Positions 1 through 7,799 of a stretch of 64,000 nt of DNA are shown here, in pieces. This DNA comes from JANQQJ01 sp046290575. Its GTDB lineage: Bacteria; Pseudomonadota; Alphaproteobacteria; SMXS01. Location of the stretch: assembly GCA_046290575.1 (NCBI GenBank), contig JBKAGX010000006.1, positions 124,001 to 188,000 on the forward strand, written 5' to 3'. A model generated the notes under the pieces. The model ran no database searches. It was not told where the DNA came from and was given only the letters and a program-made list of their open reading frames with translations. Every line of letters starts with the position of its first letter. The first letter of the stretch is position 1. A program made the translations under genes and the position numbers.

Positions 1-1413
1 CCTGTCAGCCGATCTGCTCATCAACAGGCCCTCGAAGTAGTGTTCACCGGTTCGCGCCGTTGGCTTAACGTGGGCGAACGACCCCAGGTCGGGGGAGGAC
101 ACTCTGTTGATTGGCTTTTGGTTGTTCCAGGTAACCAGAATATCCGGCAGGTTGTCCAGGCGGGGGCCGTCATAAAGGTCTTTGGCCAATTGTATTTTCT
201 CGACAAGCGGTTCGCCTGTCTCCTGATTGGTCAAGCGATCAAGGCAGTCGGTGATTTTTCGGCACACGCTGTCATAGTCGGCGGGATCGACGATGCCTTT
301 TGCCTCCCGGCCTTTTAGATTGAGTCGAATCCCGCCGGTCTTGTTGTGGCAGGGAATTTCAAAGTAGCGTCTCTCTTCGCGATCCCGCGCGCTCCTGTCC
401 TGTCGCAGGGCGGTTGCCAGCCTGTGCCGGACGCTATTCAACAGGGTCTTTACTGGGGATGGCAGGTTACGCCAGGTGCTCCTGAGGCCGCGGGCAAGCG
501 TGTCCACGCCGGGTTCGGGTTTGCCTTCCAATCGCTGCAAAATGCGATCAAGCAAGCCGGTGCCGGTATAGGGAAGGTCCACCCCATGACTGAGATAGAG
601 GAAGACCCGTGTCCCCTCGGGTACTGCCCCCATCAAGGCGCCAAGGGCCTGATCGAGAGCGATATAGACATCCTTGACCGGATCACCGATTTTCGCCGCC
701 ATATGGGCGTCGTAGTCGGGGTGATCACGGCATGACAAATGCAGGCTCTGATGTGCGACGCAATGGGCCTCGCAATAGGTGACCGAGAACGCGTCCCAAG
801 CCTCCTCAGCCATCAGGTCCTTGACGAGTTTGGTCTTGATCTTTGTCCGCCGCACAAGAGCATCCCGGAAATCGGCATGCTGCTGGGCGGTTATGGGGCT
901 GATGTTGTCGCAAGACCGGCCGCCCAACGGGTCGGCGCCGTATTTTTCAAGGACATGATCGGAAAAACTCGCAGGGAGGCTGGCGGGTTCGAGGTCGCCC
1001 TCGCCGTGATGGGAGAAATGCGCGCACCAATCGATCAGAAACAGGCCGTTATGGTCGGTAGGGAGGTGCATGTAGGGCGGATCAATGAAGATCGACCTCT
1101 TGCCGGCTCGGGTCAGGTTGTCCCAAAGGCAATCCTGCTCAAGCGCGTCGGCAGGCCAGGTTTCGACTTCATATGTCTGCGGATTAAAGAACCGGATGCC
1201 GTCATATTGCCCATGGTGGCTGGGGTCTTTGCCGCGGAAAAAGCTGGGCCACACCGTTCCTGACTCAACGCCCGGAGGATAGGTAACGGGCCGCGTGATC
1301 GCTTCCGATTGAAACGATGCAAGGTGGGGCAGTTCACCATTGGCAATCCATGGTTCGGCAAGGCGATAGTCAAAAGAATCCAGCCCGACAAGCAGCAATC
1401 GGTTCTCAGACAT
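1..1413 (-). CDS. Alkaline phosphatase superfamily phosphohydrolase (type I phosphodiesterase/nucleotide pyrophosphatase family), 3' end cut off
   Basis: The reading frame opens with ATG at 1413 and is uninterrupted for 471 codons to the window edge, so no stop is visible. The start MSENRLLLVGLDSFDYRL matches the first metal-binding Asp strand of the alkaline phosphatase superfamily. VWPSFFRGKDPSHHG around residue 55 is the WPTFxTGxxPxxHG block that carries or follows the nucleophile in type I phosphodiesterases. LYLSHGVD near 290 resembles the metal-binding SDHG block but is degenerate. ARTGEHYFEGLLMSRS at the end matches the conserved GxHrxxGl block near the family C-terminus, so probably only a short tail is missing. 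Such proteins act on phosphodiesters or sulfate-like esters; the substrate is unknown. The glycosyltransferase opposite hints at surface glycan modification. Confidence 0.85.
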   Translation of the reverse strand, partial: MSENRLLLVGLDSFDYRLAEPWIANGELPHLASFQSEAITRPVTYPPGVESGTVWPSFFRGKDPSHHGQYDGIRFFNPQTYEVETWPADALEQDCLWDNLTRAGKRSIFIDPPYMHLPTDHNGLFLIDWCAHFSHHGEGDLEPASLPASFSDHVLEKYGADPLGGRSCDNISPITAQQHADFRDALVRRTKIKTKLVKDLMAEEAWDAFSVTYCEAHCVAHQSLHLSCRDHPDYDAHMAAKIGDPVKDVYIALDQALGALMGAVPEGTRVFLYLSHGVDLPYTGTGLLDRILQRLEGKPEPGVDTLARGLRSTWRNLPSPVKTLLNSVRHRLATALRQDRSARDREERRYFEIPCHNKTGGIRLNLKGREAKGIVDPADYDSVCRKITDCLDRLTNQETGEPLVEKIQLAKDLYDGPRLDNLPDILVTWNNQKPINRVSSPDLGSFAHVKPTARTGEHYFEGLLMSRSADR

Positions 1414-1511
1414 CTGATTTGTACTTTCCGCATGCGAAGCGCCCGGGCCTCTTGTTTGGGCTGCGTCGCACATTGTTGTTGGCCAAATAGATTTGAGCGT
1501 CTTTTAACGCT

Positions 1512-1535
1512 TGGCGCAAGAAAACCATTGCGCCA
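1512..1535. promoter_or_regulatory. Inverted repeat in divergent promoter region
   Basis: TGGCGCAA and TTGCGCCA form perfect 8-base arms around an 8-base loop. The repeat lies between the divergent phosphohydrolase (start 1413) and glycosyltransferase (start 1601). Its position fits an operator controlling one or both genes, or a leader hairpin of the glycosyltransferase mRNA. No regulator is identified. Confidence 0.4.
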
Positions 1536-1600
1536 TTTGCCCGAACTGGCTGATGGTCGCTGAGATTCGTTGCCGGCTGCATGTTGGCTTGGGGGGTGCA

Positions 1601-2371
1601 GTGGATACAATAAAGGCCCTGTGGATCGGGCCGGAGATCGGTGCGATCGAACAGATGTCATTGCTGTCGTTTCGGGCAGCGGGCCACCCGGTAGAGCTGT
1701 TTGTCTACGAACCCGTCCGGGGCGTGCCTGACGAAATTACCCTTCGGGACGGGCGTGACATCCTGCCGGAAGACCGAATCGTACGGCACAGCCGCTCTGG
1801 CTCACCGGCACTGTTTTCTGACTTTTTTCGATTTGCGGTTGTTGCAAGGGAAGGTGGCATCTGGGCCGACACAGATGTGATCGCGCTTCAGGCGCTTGGG
1901 GTTGGAGAGCCCTATCTCTTTGGCCGTGAGGATCACCGCCTGATCAACTGTGCCATTTACCGGGCGCCACCGGCGTCCGAATTGGCGCTGTTTCTCGCCG
2001 ACCAGGCGTTGAATCCTCGCCGGCTGCCTGGGTGGGCATCGCGCCGGTCACTCAGCCGCGTGCTTGGCGGATGGGCGCTCGGTCAGTATCGCGGTGTCGC
2101 GGATGCCCCTTGGGGGATGTATGGCCCGGAGCTTTTGACCGCAGCTATCAGGAAGTTCGGCCTGGAATCCTGGTGCCAGGATAGTGACGTTTTCTATCCG
2201 ATCGGCACCAAACAGGTCCGGCTGTTTTTCGGTCCCGAAGAGGCGGTTTGGTCATGTCTGGCGGAAACAACCAGGGCGATCCACCTTTGGCGGGCTGAGT
2301 TGAAAGACAGCTCTGCACCGCCATTCCCCGAAGGGTCTTTCATGAACGCCATGGCCCGGCGCTTTCTCTAG
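1601..2371 (+). CDS. DXD-motif glycosyltransferase (GT32 / Gb3-synthase-like fold)
   Basis: A 256-residue protein from GTG at 1601, preceded by a GGGGGG Shine-Dalgarno stretch. A longer frame from 1511 exists but its extra N-terminus looks non-coding. GGIWADTDVIALQ near residue 90 is the classic DXD nucleotide-sugar and metal-binding motif of the glycosyltransferase sugar-binding region, preceded by SDFFRFAVVAREGG as in capsular and LPS GT32-like enzymes. It probably transfers a sugar in the cytoplasm to a surface polysaccharide or glycolipid. Donor and acceptor cannot be told. It diverges from the phosphohydrolase at 1-1413, so the two may share a promoter region and pathway. Confidence 0.8.
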   Translation: MDTIKALWIGPEIGAIEQMSLLSFRAAGHPVELFVYEPVRGVPDEITLRDGRDILPEDRIVRHSRSGSPALFSDFFRFAVVAREGGIWADTDVIALQALGVGEPYLFGREDHRLINCAIYRAPPASELALFLADQALNPRRLPGWASRRSLSRVLGGWALGQYRGVADAPWGMYGPELLTAAIRKFGLESWCQDSDVFYPIGTKQVRLFFGPEEAVWSCLAETTRAIHLWRAELKDSSAPPFPEGSFMNAMARRFL

Positions 2372-2383
2372 CGCGAGGAGGGG

Positions 2384-3430
2384 CTAGCCTGTCGGGTCAT
2401 CCGCAACCCTGACGACAGTCTTGCCGAAATTCGTTCCCTGCATCATATCGATCAGCGCCTTGCCGGCATTCTCCATGCCTTCCACCACATATTCCTTGTG
2501 CTTGAATGAACCGTCCTTGATCCAGCCGCCTACTTCGGCCTGGAATTGCGGGTAGAGGTCCAGATGGTCAGAGACAATGACGCCGCGCACAGTCAGTCGT
2601 TTCAACGCGATCTGCCGCAGCAGCTCCATCGACGCGTCCTTGCCCACCTGCGGCCCGTCATCATTGTAGGAGTCAATCAGTCCGCAGATCACCATGGTGC
2701 CGTCCTGATTCATGTTGTCTGTGGCGGCCCAGAAAATCTCGCCACCGGCGTTCTCGAAGTTGATGTCGATGCCGTTGGGACAGGCTTCGGCGACACGGGC
2801 CGACATATTGCCCTCCAACCGGTCCAGGCACGCATCCAGCCCCATTTCCTCAACGGCAAAGCGGCATTTGTCGGGCCCGCTGGCGGTGCCGACGACGCGG
2901 CAACCCTTGATGCGCGCCACCTGGGCAACGACCGTGCCCACACCGCCGGTCGCCGCGGAGACGAAGACCGTGTTGCCCGGTTGCGGGTCAGCTTTGACGG
3001 TCAGGCCGGCATAGCCGGTAAGCCCCGGCATGCCCAGCACACCCAGATGGGCTGAGATCGGCGCCAGCGCCGGGTCCACCCGCCGCAGCGCATCGCCCGG
3101 CATGACGCAGAAGTCCTGCCAGCCGCCGAAGGTGGCGACGATGTCGCCGGGATTGAAGTCCGGATTTTTCGACTCGACGACCTCGGCGATGTTCTCGCCG
3201 CCGATCGGCTGTCCCAGCTGGACGCGGTCTGCATAGCCGCCGGACAGGTGCGCGCTCATCCGGGCGCGGATATAGGGGTCGACCGTCAGGTAGATCGATT
3301 TGCACAGCACCTCGCCGTCTTTAGGCTCAGGGACCGGGCCGGTGATGACTTCGAAGTCACTCTCCTGCGGCATGCGGCCCTCAGGGTACTCCCGAAGCGT
3401 CATCTGGCGATTGGTGTAATTGCTGGTCAT
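2384..3430 (-). CDS. NADP-dependent oxidoreductase, zinc-free medium-chain dehydrogenase family (CurA / prostaglandin reductase-like)
   Basis: 348 residues. The N-terminus has the family pattern EVLCKSIYLTVDPYIRARM, and the Rossmann nucleotide-binding loop is AATGGVGTVVAQVARIKG near residue 160. No structural or catalytic zinc ligands are seen, which places it with curcumin/prostaglandin/leukotriene B4 12-hydroxydehydrogenase-type enoyl reductases. These reduce alpha,beta-unsaturated ketones or aldehydes with NADPH in the cytoplasm. It converges on the glycosyltransferase and diverges from the small gene at 3523. The physiological substrate is unknown. Confidence 0.9.
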   Translation of the reverse strand: MTSNYTNRQMTLREYPEGRMPQESDFEVITGPVPEPKDGEVLCKSIYLTVDPYIRARMSAHLSGGYADRVQLGQPIGGENIAEVVESKNPDFNPGDIVATFGGWQDFCVMPGDALRRVDPALAPISAHLGVLGMPGLTGYAGLTVKADPQPGNTVFVSAATGGVGTVVAQVARIKGCRVVGTASGPDKCRFAVEEMGLDACLDRLEGNMSARVAEACPNGIDINFENAGGEIFWAATDNMNQDGTMVICGLIDSYNDDGPQVGKDASMELLRQIALKRLTVRGVIVSDHLDLYPQFQAEVGGWIKDGSFKHKEYVVEGMENAGKALIDMMQGTNFGKTVVRVADDPTG

Positions 3431-3522
3431 GTTGACTCCTCAAGGGTGCGCGTTCTGATCCTGATCAAGGACAGCATGGTTAGCCTACGCCACCCTCACC
3501 GTGCAACCGAATGAGGAATCCT

Positions 3523-3741
3523 ATGAGCGCGCAAAAAGACCTGGTCCGTCCGCACATTGAGGCAATCCTGGCAGAGGCCAGGCAGGGTAATGTTCCTACC
3601 GATCTCGTGGGTCGTGAGCTGTTGCAGCAGGTGATTGAGATTTTCCGGCTTGAACGCAGCAATGACGACATCGCGAGTGAATTGACATTCACGGCGGAGA
3701 ATTTGGACCCCGATACAGAATTTACCTTCATGCGGCCCTGA
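3523..3741 (+). CDS. Small conserved-looking hypothetical protein (72 aa)
   Basis: The start ATG at 3523 has a GAGGA ribosome binding site at 3513-3517. An upstream in-frame ATG at 3511 lacks one. The protein begins MSAQKDLVRPHIEAILAEAR, is soluble, acidic and mostly helical, and ends FTFMRP. I recognise no domain. It has good codon structure and its own ribosome binding site, and lies between a divergent reductase and a codirectional SDR. It is a plausible real small gene of unknown function. Confidence 0.6.
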   Translation: MSAQKDLVRPHIEAILAEARQGNVPTDLVGRELLQQVIEIFRLERSNDDIASELTFTAENLDPDTEFTFMRP

Positions 3742-3804
3742 CAGCGTTCCCTTAGGAACGTTTTCTTGGAGTTGAAAGTGGATTAGCGTGTCCCGATTGT
3801 ATGA

Positions 3805-4605
3805 ATGCAGATGGGGGCAGCGACTGTGAAGAACTTATTCGATCTGACGGGCCGGGTTGGGCTGGTGACGGGCGGCAATGGCGGCATCGGTATCGGCATG
3901 GCCGAAGGGCTGGCGCAGCATGGCGCTGCCACAGTCATCTGGGGCACCAATGAGGAAAAGAACGCTGCTGCTGTTGAGCGGTTGAAGGCACATGGCGTCG
4001 AGGTCCGGTCGGCCGTCGTCGACGTTGCTGACGAAGACGCCGTCAAGGCTGCGATGGGCGACATCCTTTCAGAGTTTGGGCGGATCGATATGGCTGTCGC
4101 CAATGCCGGTATCTCCATACGCCGCAAAAACCTGTTTGATATCTCGATAGAGGATTTCCGCCGCATGGAGGATGTGAACCTGCACGGTGTCTTGTTCACG
4201 CTGCGTGAGGCGGCGCGCAACATGGTCGAGCGCGCGGAAAACGGCGACCCCGGTGGTTCGCTGGTGGGGATTGCGTCGACCGCCGCTGTGCATGGGGCGG
4301 CCCGCAACGAGCATTACGCCGCCACCAAGGGTGCGGTGGTCACCATGTGCCGCGCGATGGCCGTTGAACTGGCGCGCTATCAGATCAGCGTCAACAGCAT
4401 CTGCCCGGGCTGGGTGCGGTCGGGCATGACGGAGGCGTCGCAGAACTGGGACAAGTTCAACGACAACGTCATCAGCCGGGTGCCGATGAAGGGCTGGGCC
4501 GATGGCGACGATTTTGCCGCCATTGCTGCTTATCTGGCCAGCCCGGCATCACGTTATCACACCGGCGATACGCTGGTGATCGACGGCGGCTATACGATCT
4601 ACTGA
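3805..4605 (+). CDS. SDR family oxidoreductase
   Basis: A classical short-chain dehydrogenase of about 266 residues. It has the TGGNGGIGIG cofactor-binding loop near residue 23, NAG in the strand-4 region, a catalytic Ser in GIASTAAVHG, the YxxxK pair in YAATKGAVV, and the C-terminal GDTLVIDGGYTIY. It resembles gluconate 5-dehydrogenase and 3-oxoacyl reductase types. The start is uncertain: ATG at 3805 or 3811, or GTG at 3826, which has a GGGGG stretch 8 bases upstream. Its stop TGA shares a base with the ATG of the next gene (TGATG), so translation is coupled to the aroQ-pheC fusion. Substrate unknown. Confidence 0.9.
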   Translation: MQMGAATVKNLFDLTGRVGLVTGGNGGIGIGMAEGLAQHGAATVIWGTNEEKNAAAVERLKAHGVEVRSAVVDVADEDAVKAAMGDILSEFGRIDMAVANAGISIRRKNLFDISIEDFRRMEDVNLHGVLFTLREAARNMVERAENGDPGGSLVGIASTAAVHGAARNEHYAATKGAVVTMCRAMAVELARYQISVNSICPGWVRSGMTEASQNWDKFNDNVISRVPMKGWADGDDFAAIAAYLASPASRYHTGDTLVIDGGYTIY

Positions 4606-5882
4606 TGAAGACGCTGCTTCTTGCGCTGCTTCTTGTCCTGCCGGGTACGGCGTTGGCGACGGATCGCGTTGTGCCGTCCGAAGTGCTTCGGCTCGCGGAG
4701 CTGGTTGGTCACCGGCTCGAGCTGATGCCGGCTGTCGCGGCCTGGAAATGGCGCAACAATAAACCGATTGAAGATCTTGCGCGGGAGGCGCGGGTGCTGG
4801 ATGCCACATCGTCCCGCGCCGCAGCGCTTGGCATCGATCCTTTGACAGCGCGGGCGTTTTTGGCCGCGCAGATCGATGCATCGAAACAGATTCAGCAACA
4901 TCATTTCGATCACTGGCAGGATACTGGTTTCCTGGATGAGTTTGCCGACCAGGACCTGGTAACTCATCTGAGACCCGCGATCAGTGCGGCGGGTGACGCT
5001 ATCCTGGAGCAACTTGTTGTTGTCCGTCCGATGCTGGATGACCCATGGGCAAAACAGGCGCTCGCGGAGATCCTGGTCGCCCGTGATGGGCACATCGGTC
5101 TTAAACAGGATGCCGCCGCCGCGATTGTCGAAGCCGCGGCACGCATAGAATTTGTCACTGTCCCGGCGACTGTCCTTGACGCCGTGCTTGCCCGTGGTGT
5201 GCTCCGGGTCGGCACGACGGGCGACTATGCGCCTTTCAGCAGTTTTGCGGAGGATGGGTACACCGGCATCGACATCGATCTTGCGCGGTCATTGGCTGAC
5301 AGCCTGGGTGTCGAGATCGCATGGGTTCAGACCAGCTGGCCAACCCTGATGGACGATTTCCTTGCGGCCAAATTCGATATCGGGATGAGCGGCATCAGCC
5401 GGACCCTGTTACGGCAGCGGGACGGCTATTTCTCCGACCCCTATCACACCGGCGGCAAAACGCCGATCGTTCGCTGCGGCGAGGAAGCGCAGTTCGATAC
5501 GCTGGACGAAATCAACCAGCCGGATGTCCGGGTGATCGTCAATCCCGGCGGCACCAATCAGAAATTCGTCGACGCCAATATTGACCAGGCCCAGGTGCGG
5601 GTTTTCCCGGATAACCGGACCGTTTTCACGGAAATCGCCGAGGGACGGGCCGATGTCATGGTGACGGACCAGATCGAGGTCCGGCTGCAGAGCGCCAAGC
5701 AGCCGGTGCTGTGTCCGTCCATGCAGGGCACGTTCACCCGGTCCGAGAAGGGGTTCCTGATGCCCCGCGATGAGGCGTGGCTTCACTATGTCAATCTGTG
5801 GCTGGAACAGGCAAAGCGGGATGGCGTGTTGAGTCGTATTTTCGCCCATCACCTTGGCCCGGCTTCCTCCGCTCTCCCGTGA
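4605..5882 (+). CDS. Secreted bifunctional chorismate mutase (AroQ-gamma) - cyclohexadienyl dehydratase (PheC) fusion
   Basis: 425 residues. The signal peptide MKTLLLALLLVLPGTALA directs export. Residues about 25-165 match periplasmic AroQ-gamma chorismate mutases, with RLELMPAVAAWKWRNNKPIE carrying the catalytic Arg and Lys, followed by AQIDASKQIQ. Residues about 190-420 match PheC cyclohexadienyl dehydratase, a solute-binding-protein-3 fold: GVLRVGTTGDYAPFS, MSGISRTLLRQRDGYFSDPY, NPGGTNQKF and FLMPRDEAW. Together they would convert chorismate to prephenate and then phenylpyruvate (or arogenate to phenylalanine) in the periplasm. AroQ-gamma and PheC are usually separate proteins, so the fusion is notable. 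The gene overlaps the SDR by one base and the next gene by four. Confidence 0.93.
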   Translation: MKTLLLALLLVLPGTALATDRVVPSEVLRLAELVGHRLELMPAVAAWKWRNNKPIEDLAREARVLDATSSRAAALGIDPLTARAFLAAQIDASKQIQQHHFDHWQDTGFLDEFADQDLVTHLRPAISAAGDAILEQLVVVRPMLDDPWAKQALAEILVARDGHIGLKQDAAAAIVEAAARIEFVTVPATVLDAVLARGVLRVGTTGDYAPFSSFAEDGYTGIDIDLARSLADSLGVEIAWVQTSWPTLMDDFLAAKFDIGMSGISRTLLRQRDGYFSDPYHTGGKTPIVRCGEEAQFDTLDEINQPDVRVIVNPGGTNQKFVDANIDQAQVRVFPDNRTVFTEIAEGRADVMVTDQIEVRLQSAKQPVLCPSMQGTFTRSEKGFLMPRDEAWLHYVNLWLEQAKRDGVLSRIFAHHLGPASSALP

Positions 5883-6391
5883 ACCGGATCGCCATCATCG
5901 GAAACATCGGTGGCGGCAAGACGACCTCGGCCCGCCGTCTCCCTGAAGCGCTGAGCCTGCCGCTTTATGAGCTGGACCAGGTGCTCTATTCGCCGTGGCT
6001 AAGGGATACTCCAAGGGATGAAATCATGCGCCGATTTCGTCTGATCCTGGACACTGATCAGTGGATTGTCGAAGGCGTGTCGGAGACAGCCACCCTGGAA
6101 ATGATCATGGAGGCAGCCGATACGGTGGTCATGATCGATCTACCGCTCTTGTCGCACTATTGGCGGACGGCTTGTCGACGCATCAAGGCGATAGTGACGC
6201 GAAAACCAAGCGAGCTTCCCGTCCTGCGCGGATGGCGGCCCGCGCTCGGTCAGCTGGTCACGATCTGGCGCCGTCATCGTCAACAGGTCCCCCAATTAAG
6301 GGGTGCGCTCAAGAGCGTCGGCGGCGGCGCCGCTGTTTATCATCTGAGGTCGGGCAAACAATTGAACAGCTTTACGAAACGGTTCGGTTGA
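5879..6391 (+). CDS. P-loop NTPase, adenylate-kinase-like (FlaR/topology-modulation type)
   Basis: 170 residues from GTG at 5879, overlapping the previous stop as GTGA. The ATG-initiated longer frame from 5777 overlaps the fusion gene and is rejected. The N-terminus VNRIAIIGNIGGGKTTSARR carries a Walker A motif (GNIGGGKTT). LPLYELDQVLYSP and the DQWIVEGV strand are typical of the small P-loop kinases annotated as FlaR or adenylate kinase-like. The substrate is unknown. Overlap with aroQ-pheC suggests cotranslation, but no functional link is obvious. Confidence 0.8.
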   Translation: MNRIAIIGNIGGGKTTSARRLPEALSLPLYELDQVLYSPWLRDTPRDEIMRRFRLILDTDQWIVEGVSETATLEMIMEAADTVVMIDLPLLSHYWRTACRRIKAIVTRKPSELPVLRGWRPALGQLVTIWRRHRQQVPQLRGALKSVGGGAAVYHLRSGKQLNSFTKRFG

Positions 6392-6587
6392 GATGGCGCG
6401 GCCGGCACCGGACCTTGCGCCCGTTGCTGCTGTGCGCCCTGTGAACCAACGCGCGCGCTGCGATCGAAACCATGCATCGGTGCGAAACTGAAAATTTGTT
6501 GGTTGGAGGTTATTGGTTTCAGTCAATGCCCTCTTGGCTGGAGGCTGTGCTAAACTCCATCCAGAGTGACCCAGGGGAGAGCAGAAA

Positions 6588-6974
6588 ATGCAAAAGAAAA
6601 TGATAATGCCGGCCCATTTGAAGCCGTTGCACGACAATTGGCACTTTTCACCCGGCGTTCTGGTGGGCGATACGCTCTACATATCCGGTGCGATTGGTTT
6701 TCTGCCCGACGGTTCCATCCCCCGCAACCCGACCGCGCAGTACATTGCCTGTTTCGAGAACGTCAAAGCGGTTCTGGAAGAAGCCGGCGCCAGTTTCGAA
6801 AACATGGTCGAAATGAAAAGTTACCACACCGACCTGCAACATAGTTTGGCGGAGTTCGGCGAAATCCGGGACCGTTACATTGTTGAGCCCTATCCGACCT
6901 GGACGGCAATCGGTGTGCGGGAGCTTTCGACCCGCGATCTCGTTGTTGAAATAGATGGCGTTGCTAAACTATAA
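6588..6974 (+). CDS. RidA family protein (YjgF/YER057c/UK114)
   Basis: 128 residues from ATG at 6588, with a GGGGAGAG ribosome binding site just upstream. It shows the RidA pattern: FSPGVLVGDTLYISGAIGF near the N-terminus, ENVKAVLEEAGASFENMVEM in the middle, and a C-terminal RELSTRDLVVEIDGVAKL. The canonical catalytic Arg region is present in altered form (VRELSTRD), so it may be a Rid subfamily other than enamine/imine deaminase RidA itself. Typical members hydrolyse reactive enamines or imines made by PLP enzymes. It stands alone, 196 bases after the P-loop gene, and precedes the AT-rich quorum-sensing island. Confidence 0.88.
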   Translation: MQKKMIMPAHLKPLHDNWHFSPGVLVGDTLYISGAIGFLPDGSIPRNPTAQYIACFENVKAVLEEAGASFENMVEMKSYHTDLQHSLAEFGEIRDRYIVEPYPTWTAIGVRELSTRDLVVEIDGVAKL

Positions 6975-7039
6975 ACTCCTCCTCAAAAGTATATTTTTCT
7001 ATAAAATCCAAAACAACTATAGTTAAAATAAAAATATTA

Positions 7040-7055
7040 CTATCTGATTAGCTAG
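7040..7055. promoter_or_regulatory. Candidate lux/las box upstream of luxI
   Basis: CTATCTGATTAGCTAG is an imperfect dyad with the CT-N12-AG layout of LuxR-family binding sites. From memory it is nearly identical to the LasR site before Pseudomonas aeruginosa lasI/rsaL (CTATCTCATTTGCTAG). A second copy, 14 of 16 bases identical, lies at 11555-11570 behind the third luxR. It ends 42 bases before the luxI start. A CATAAT hexamer at 7061-7066 could be a -10 element. In that case the box would sit inside the promoter spacer, a geometry that allows repression as well as activation. Confidence 0.7.
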
Positions 7056-7069
7056 TTGTTCATAATTTG

Positions 7070-7092
7070 CCTCGTTTTCTTCAGAAACGAGG
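7070..7092 (+). promoter_or_regulatory. Hairpin covering the luxI ribosome binding site
   Basis: CCTCGTTT (7070-7077) and AAACGAGG (7085-7092) are perfect 8-base arms around a 7-base loop. The 3' arm contains the GAGG Shine-Dalgarno sequence of luxI, whose ATG is at 7098. If transcribed, the hairpin would hide the ribosome binding site and hold synthase translation low until opened, for example by temperature, an RNA or a protein. The same dyad could instead be a DNA operator. Confidence 0.5.
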
Positions 7093-7097
7093 TCGGT

Positions 7098-7727
7098 ATG
7101 ATTGATGTAGTAACGCCCGAGTTGCGGCCCATGTACGCTGCACAACTCGACCAGATGTTCCGCCAGCGGTATGAGATATTTGTCGAAAAACTCGGCTGGG
7201 ATTTGCCGGCGCGGGGGTGCCTTGATCGAATCGAGAAAGATCAATTTGATACACCGGACACGATTTATCTTTTCGACATGGACGAGAGACTTCGTATCAG
7301 GGGTGCGGCACGTTTGCTCTCGACCGACGGTCGCCATCTTTTACAAGAGCTGTTTCCCGATCTGTGGTTGTCGGTCCCGCATGGGCCCAAGGTCTGGGAG
7401 TTGTCGCGAGTCTACTTCCAGCCAGAGGGTGGGAGCAGAGCGGAGTGGCACCAACTTGCGGTCCGGCTATCCTTGGGTTTGCTAGAGCTGGGACTTCTGT
7501 TGGGTCTCGACACCGTAACATTTCAGTCACCTAAGGTGGGTGTCGATCTCTTCAAACGCCATGGCCAGTCCGTTCGGACCTTTGGCGCCCCTGCTGACCT
7601 TGGTGACGGCGAACTGGTGTTCGCTGGGGCGTTAGACATCAATGAGCACTATTTGAAGCGCGTCCGAGATATCAATCAGTTTGATGACCCGATCATTCGC
7701 CTTTCCGGCATTTCCATGGCTGCATAG
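7098..7727 (+). CDS. LuxI-type acyl-homoserine-lactone synthase
   Basis: 209 residues from ATG at 7098 with GAGG at 7089-7092. The hallmark LuxI residues are present: Arg, Phe and Trp in MFRQRYEIFVEKLGWDL, the Asp pair in DQFDTPDTIYLF, Arg in IRGAARLL, and ESR-like VWELSRVYF. It would make an N-acyl (or aryl) homoserine lactone from S-adenosylmethionine and an acyl donor in the cytoplasm. The acyl group cannot be predicted. It is followed by a radical SAM gene and three luxR genes. A las-type lux box and a Shine-Dalgarno-masking hairpin lie upstream. An in-frame extension to 7056 is rejected because it runs through the hairpin and AT-rich leader. Confidence 0.93.
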   Translation: MIDVVTPELRPMYAAQLDQMFRQRYEIFVEKLGWDLPARGCLDRIEKDQFDTPDTIYLFDMDERLRIRGAARLLSTDGRHLLQELFPDLWLSVPHGPKVWELSRVYFQPEGGSRAEWHQLAVRLSLGLLELGLLLGLDTVTFQSPKVGVDLFKRHGQSVRTFGAPADLGDGELVFAGALDINEHYLKRVRDINQFDDPIIRLSGISMAA

Positions 7728-7799
7728 TCATAAAACTCACACTTGGTGCTAAGACCGGATCCAGTAGTGGCGCGAACATTTTTCTTTTGAGGCTTCCCG

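Noticed and set aside
40..1263. Three plus-strand ORFs (40-318, 346-735, 739-1263) at the left end
   Set aside because: They are shadows. The minus strand is open without stop from 1413 to the edge and encodes clear alkaline-phosphatase-superfamily motifs.
5777..5878. N-terminal extension of the P-loop NTPase from ATG 5777
   Set aside because: It runs inside the PheC domain of the fusion gene. GTG 5879 with GTGA overlap puts the Walker A motif at the usual distance from the start.
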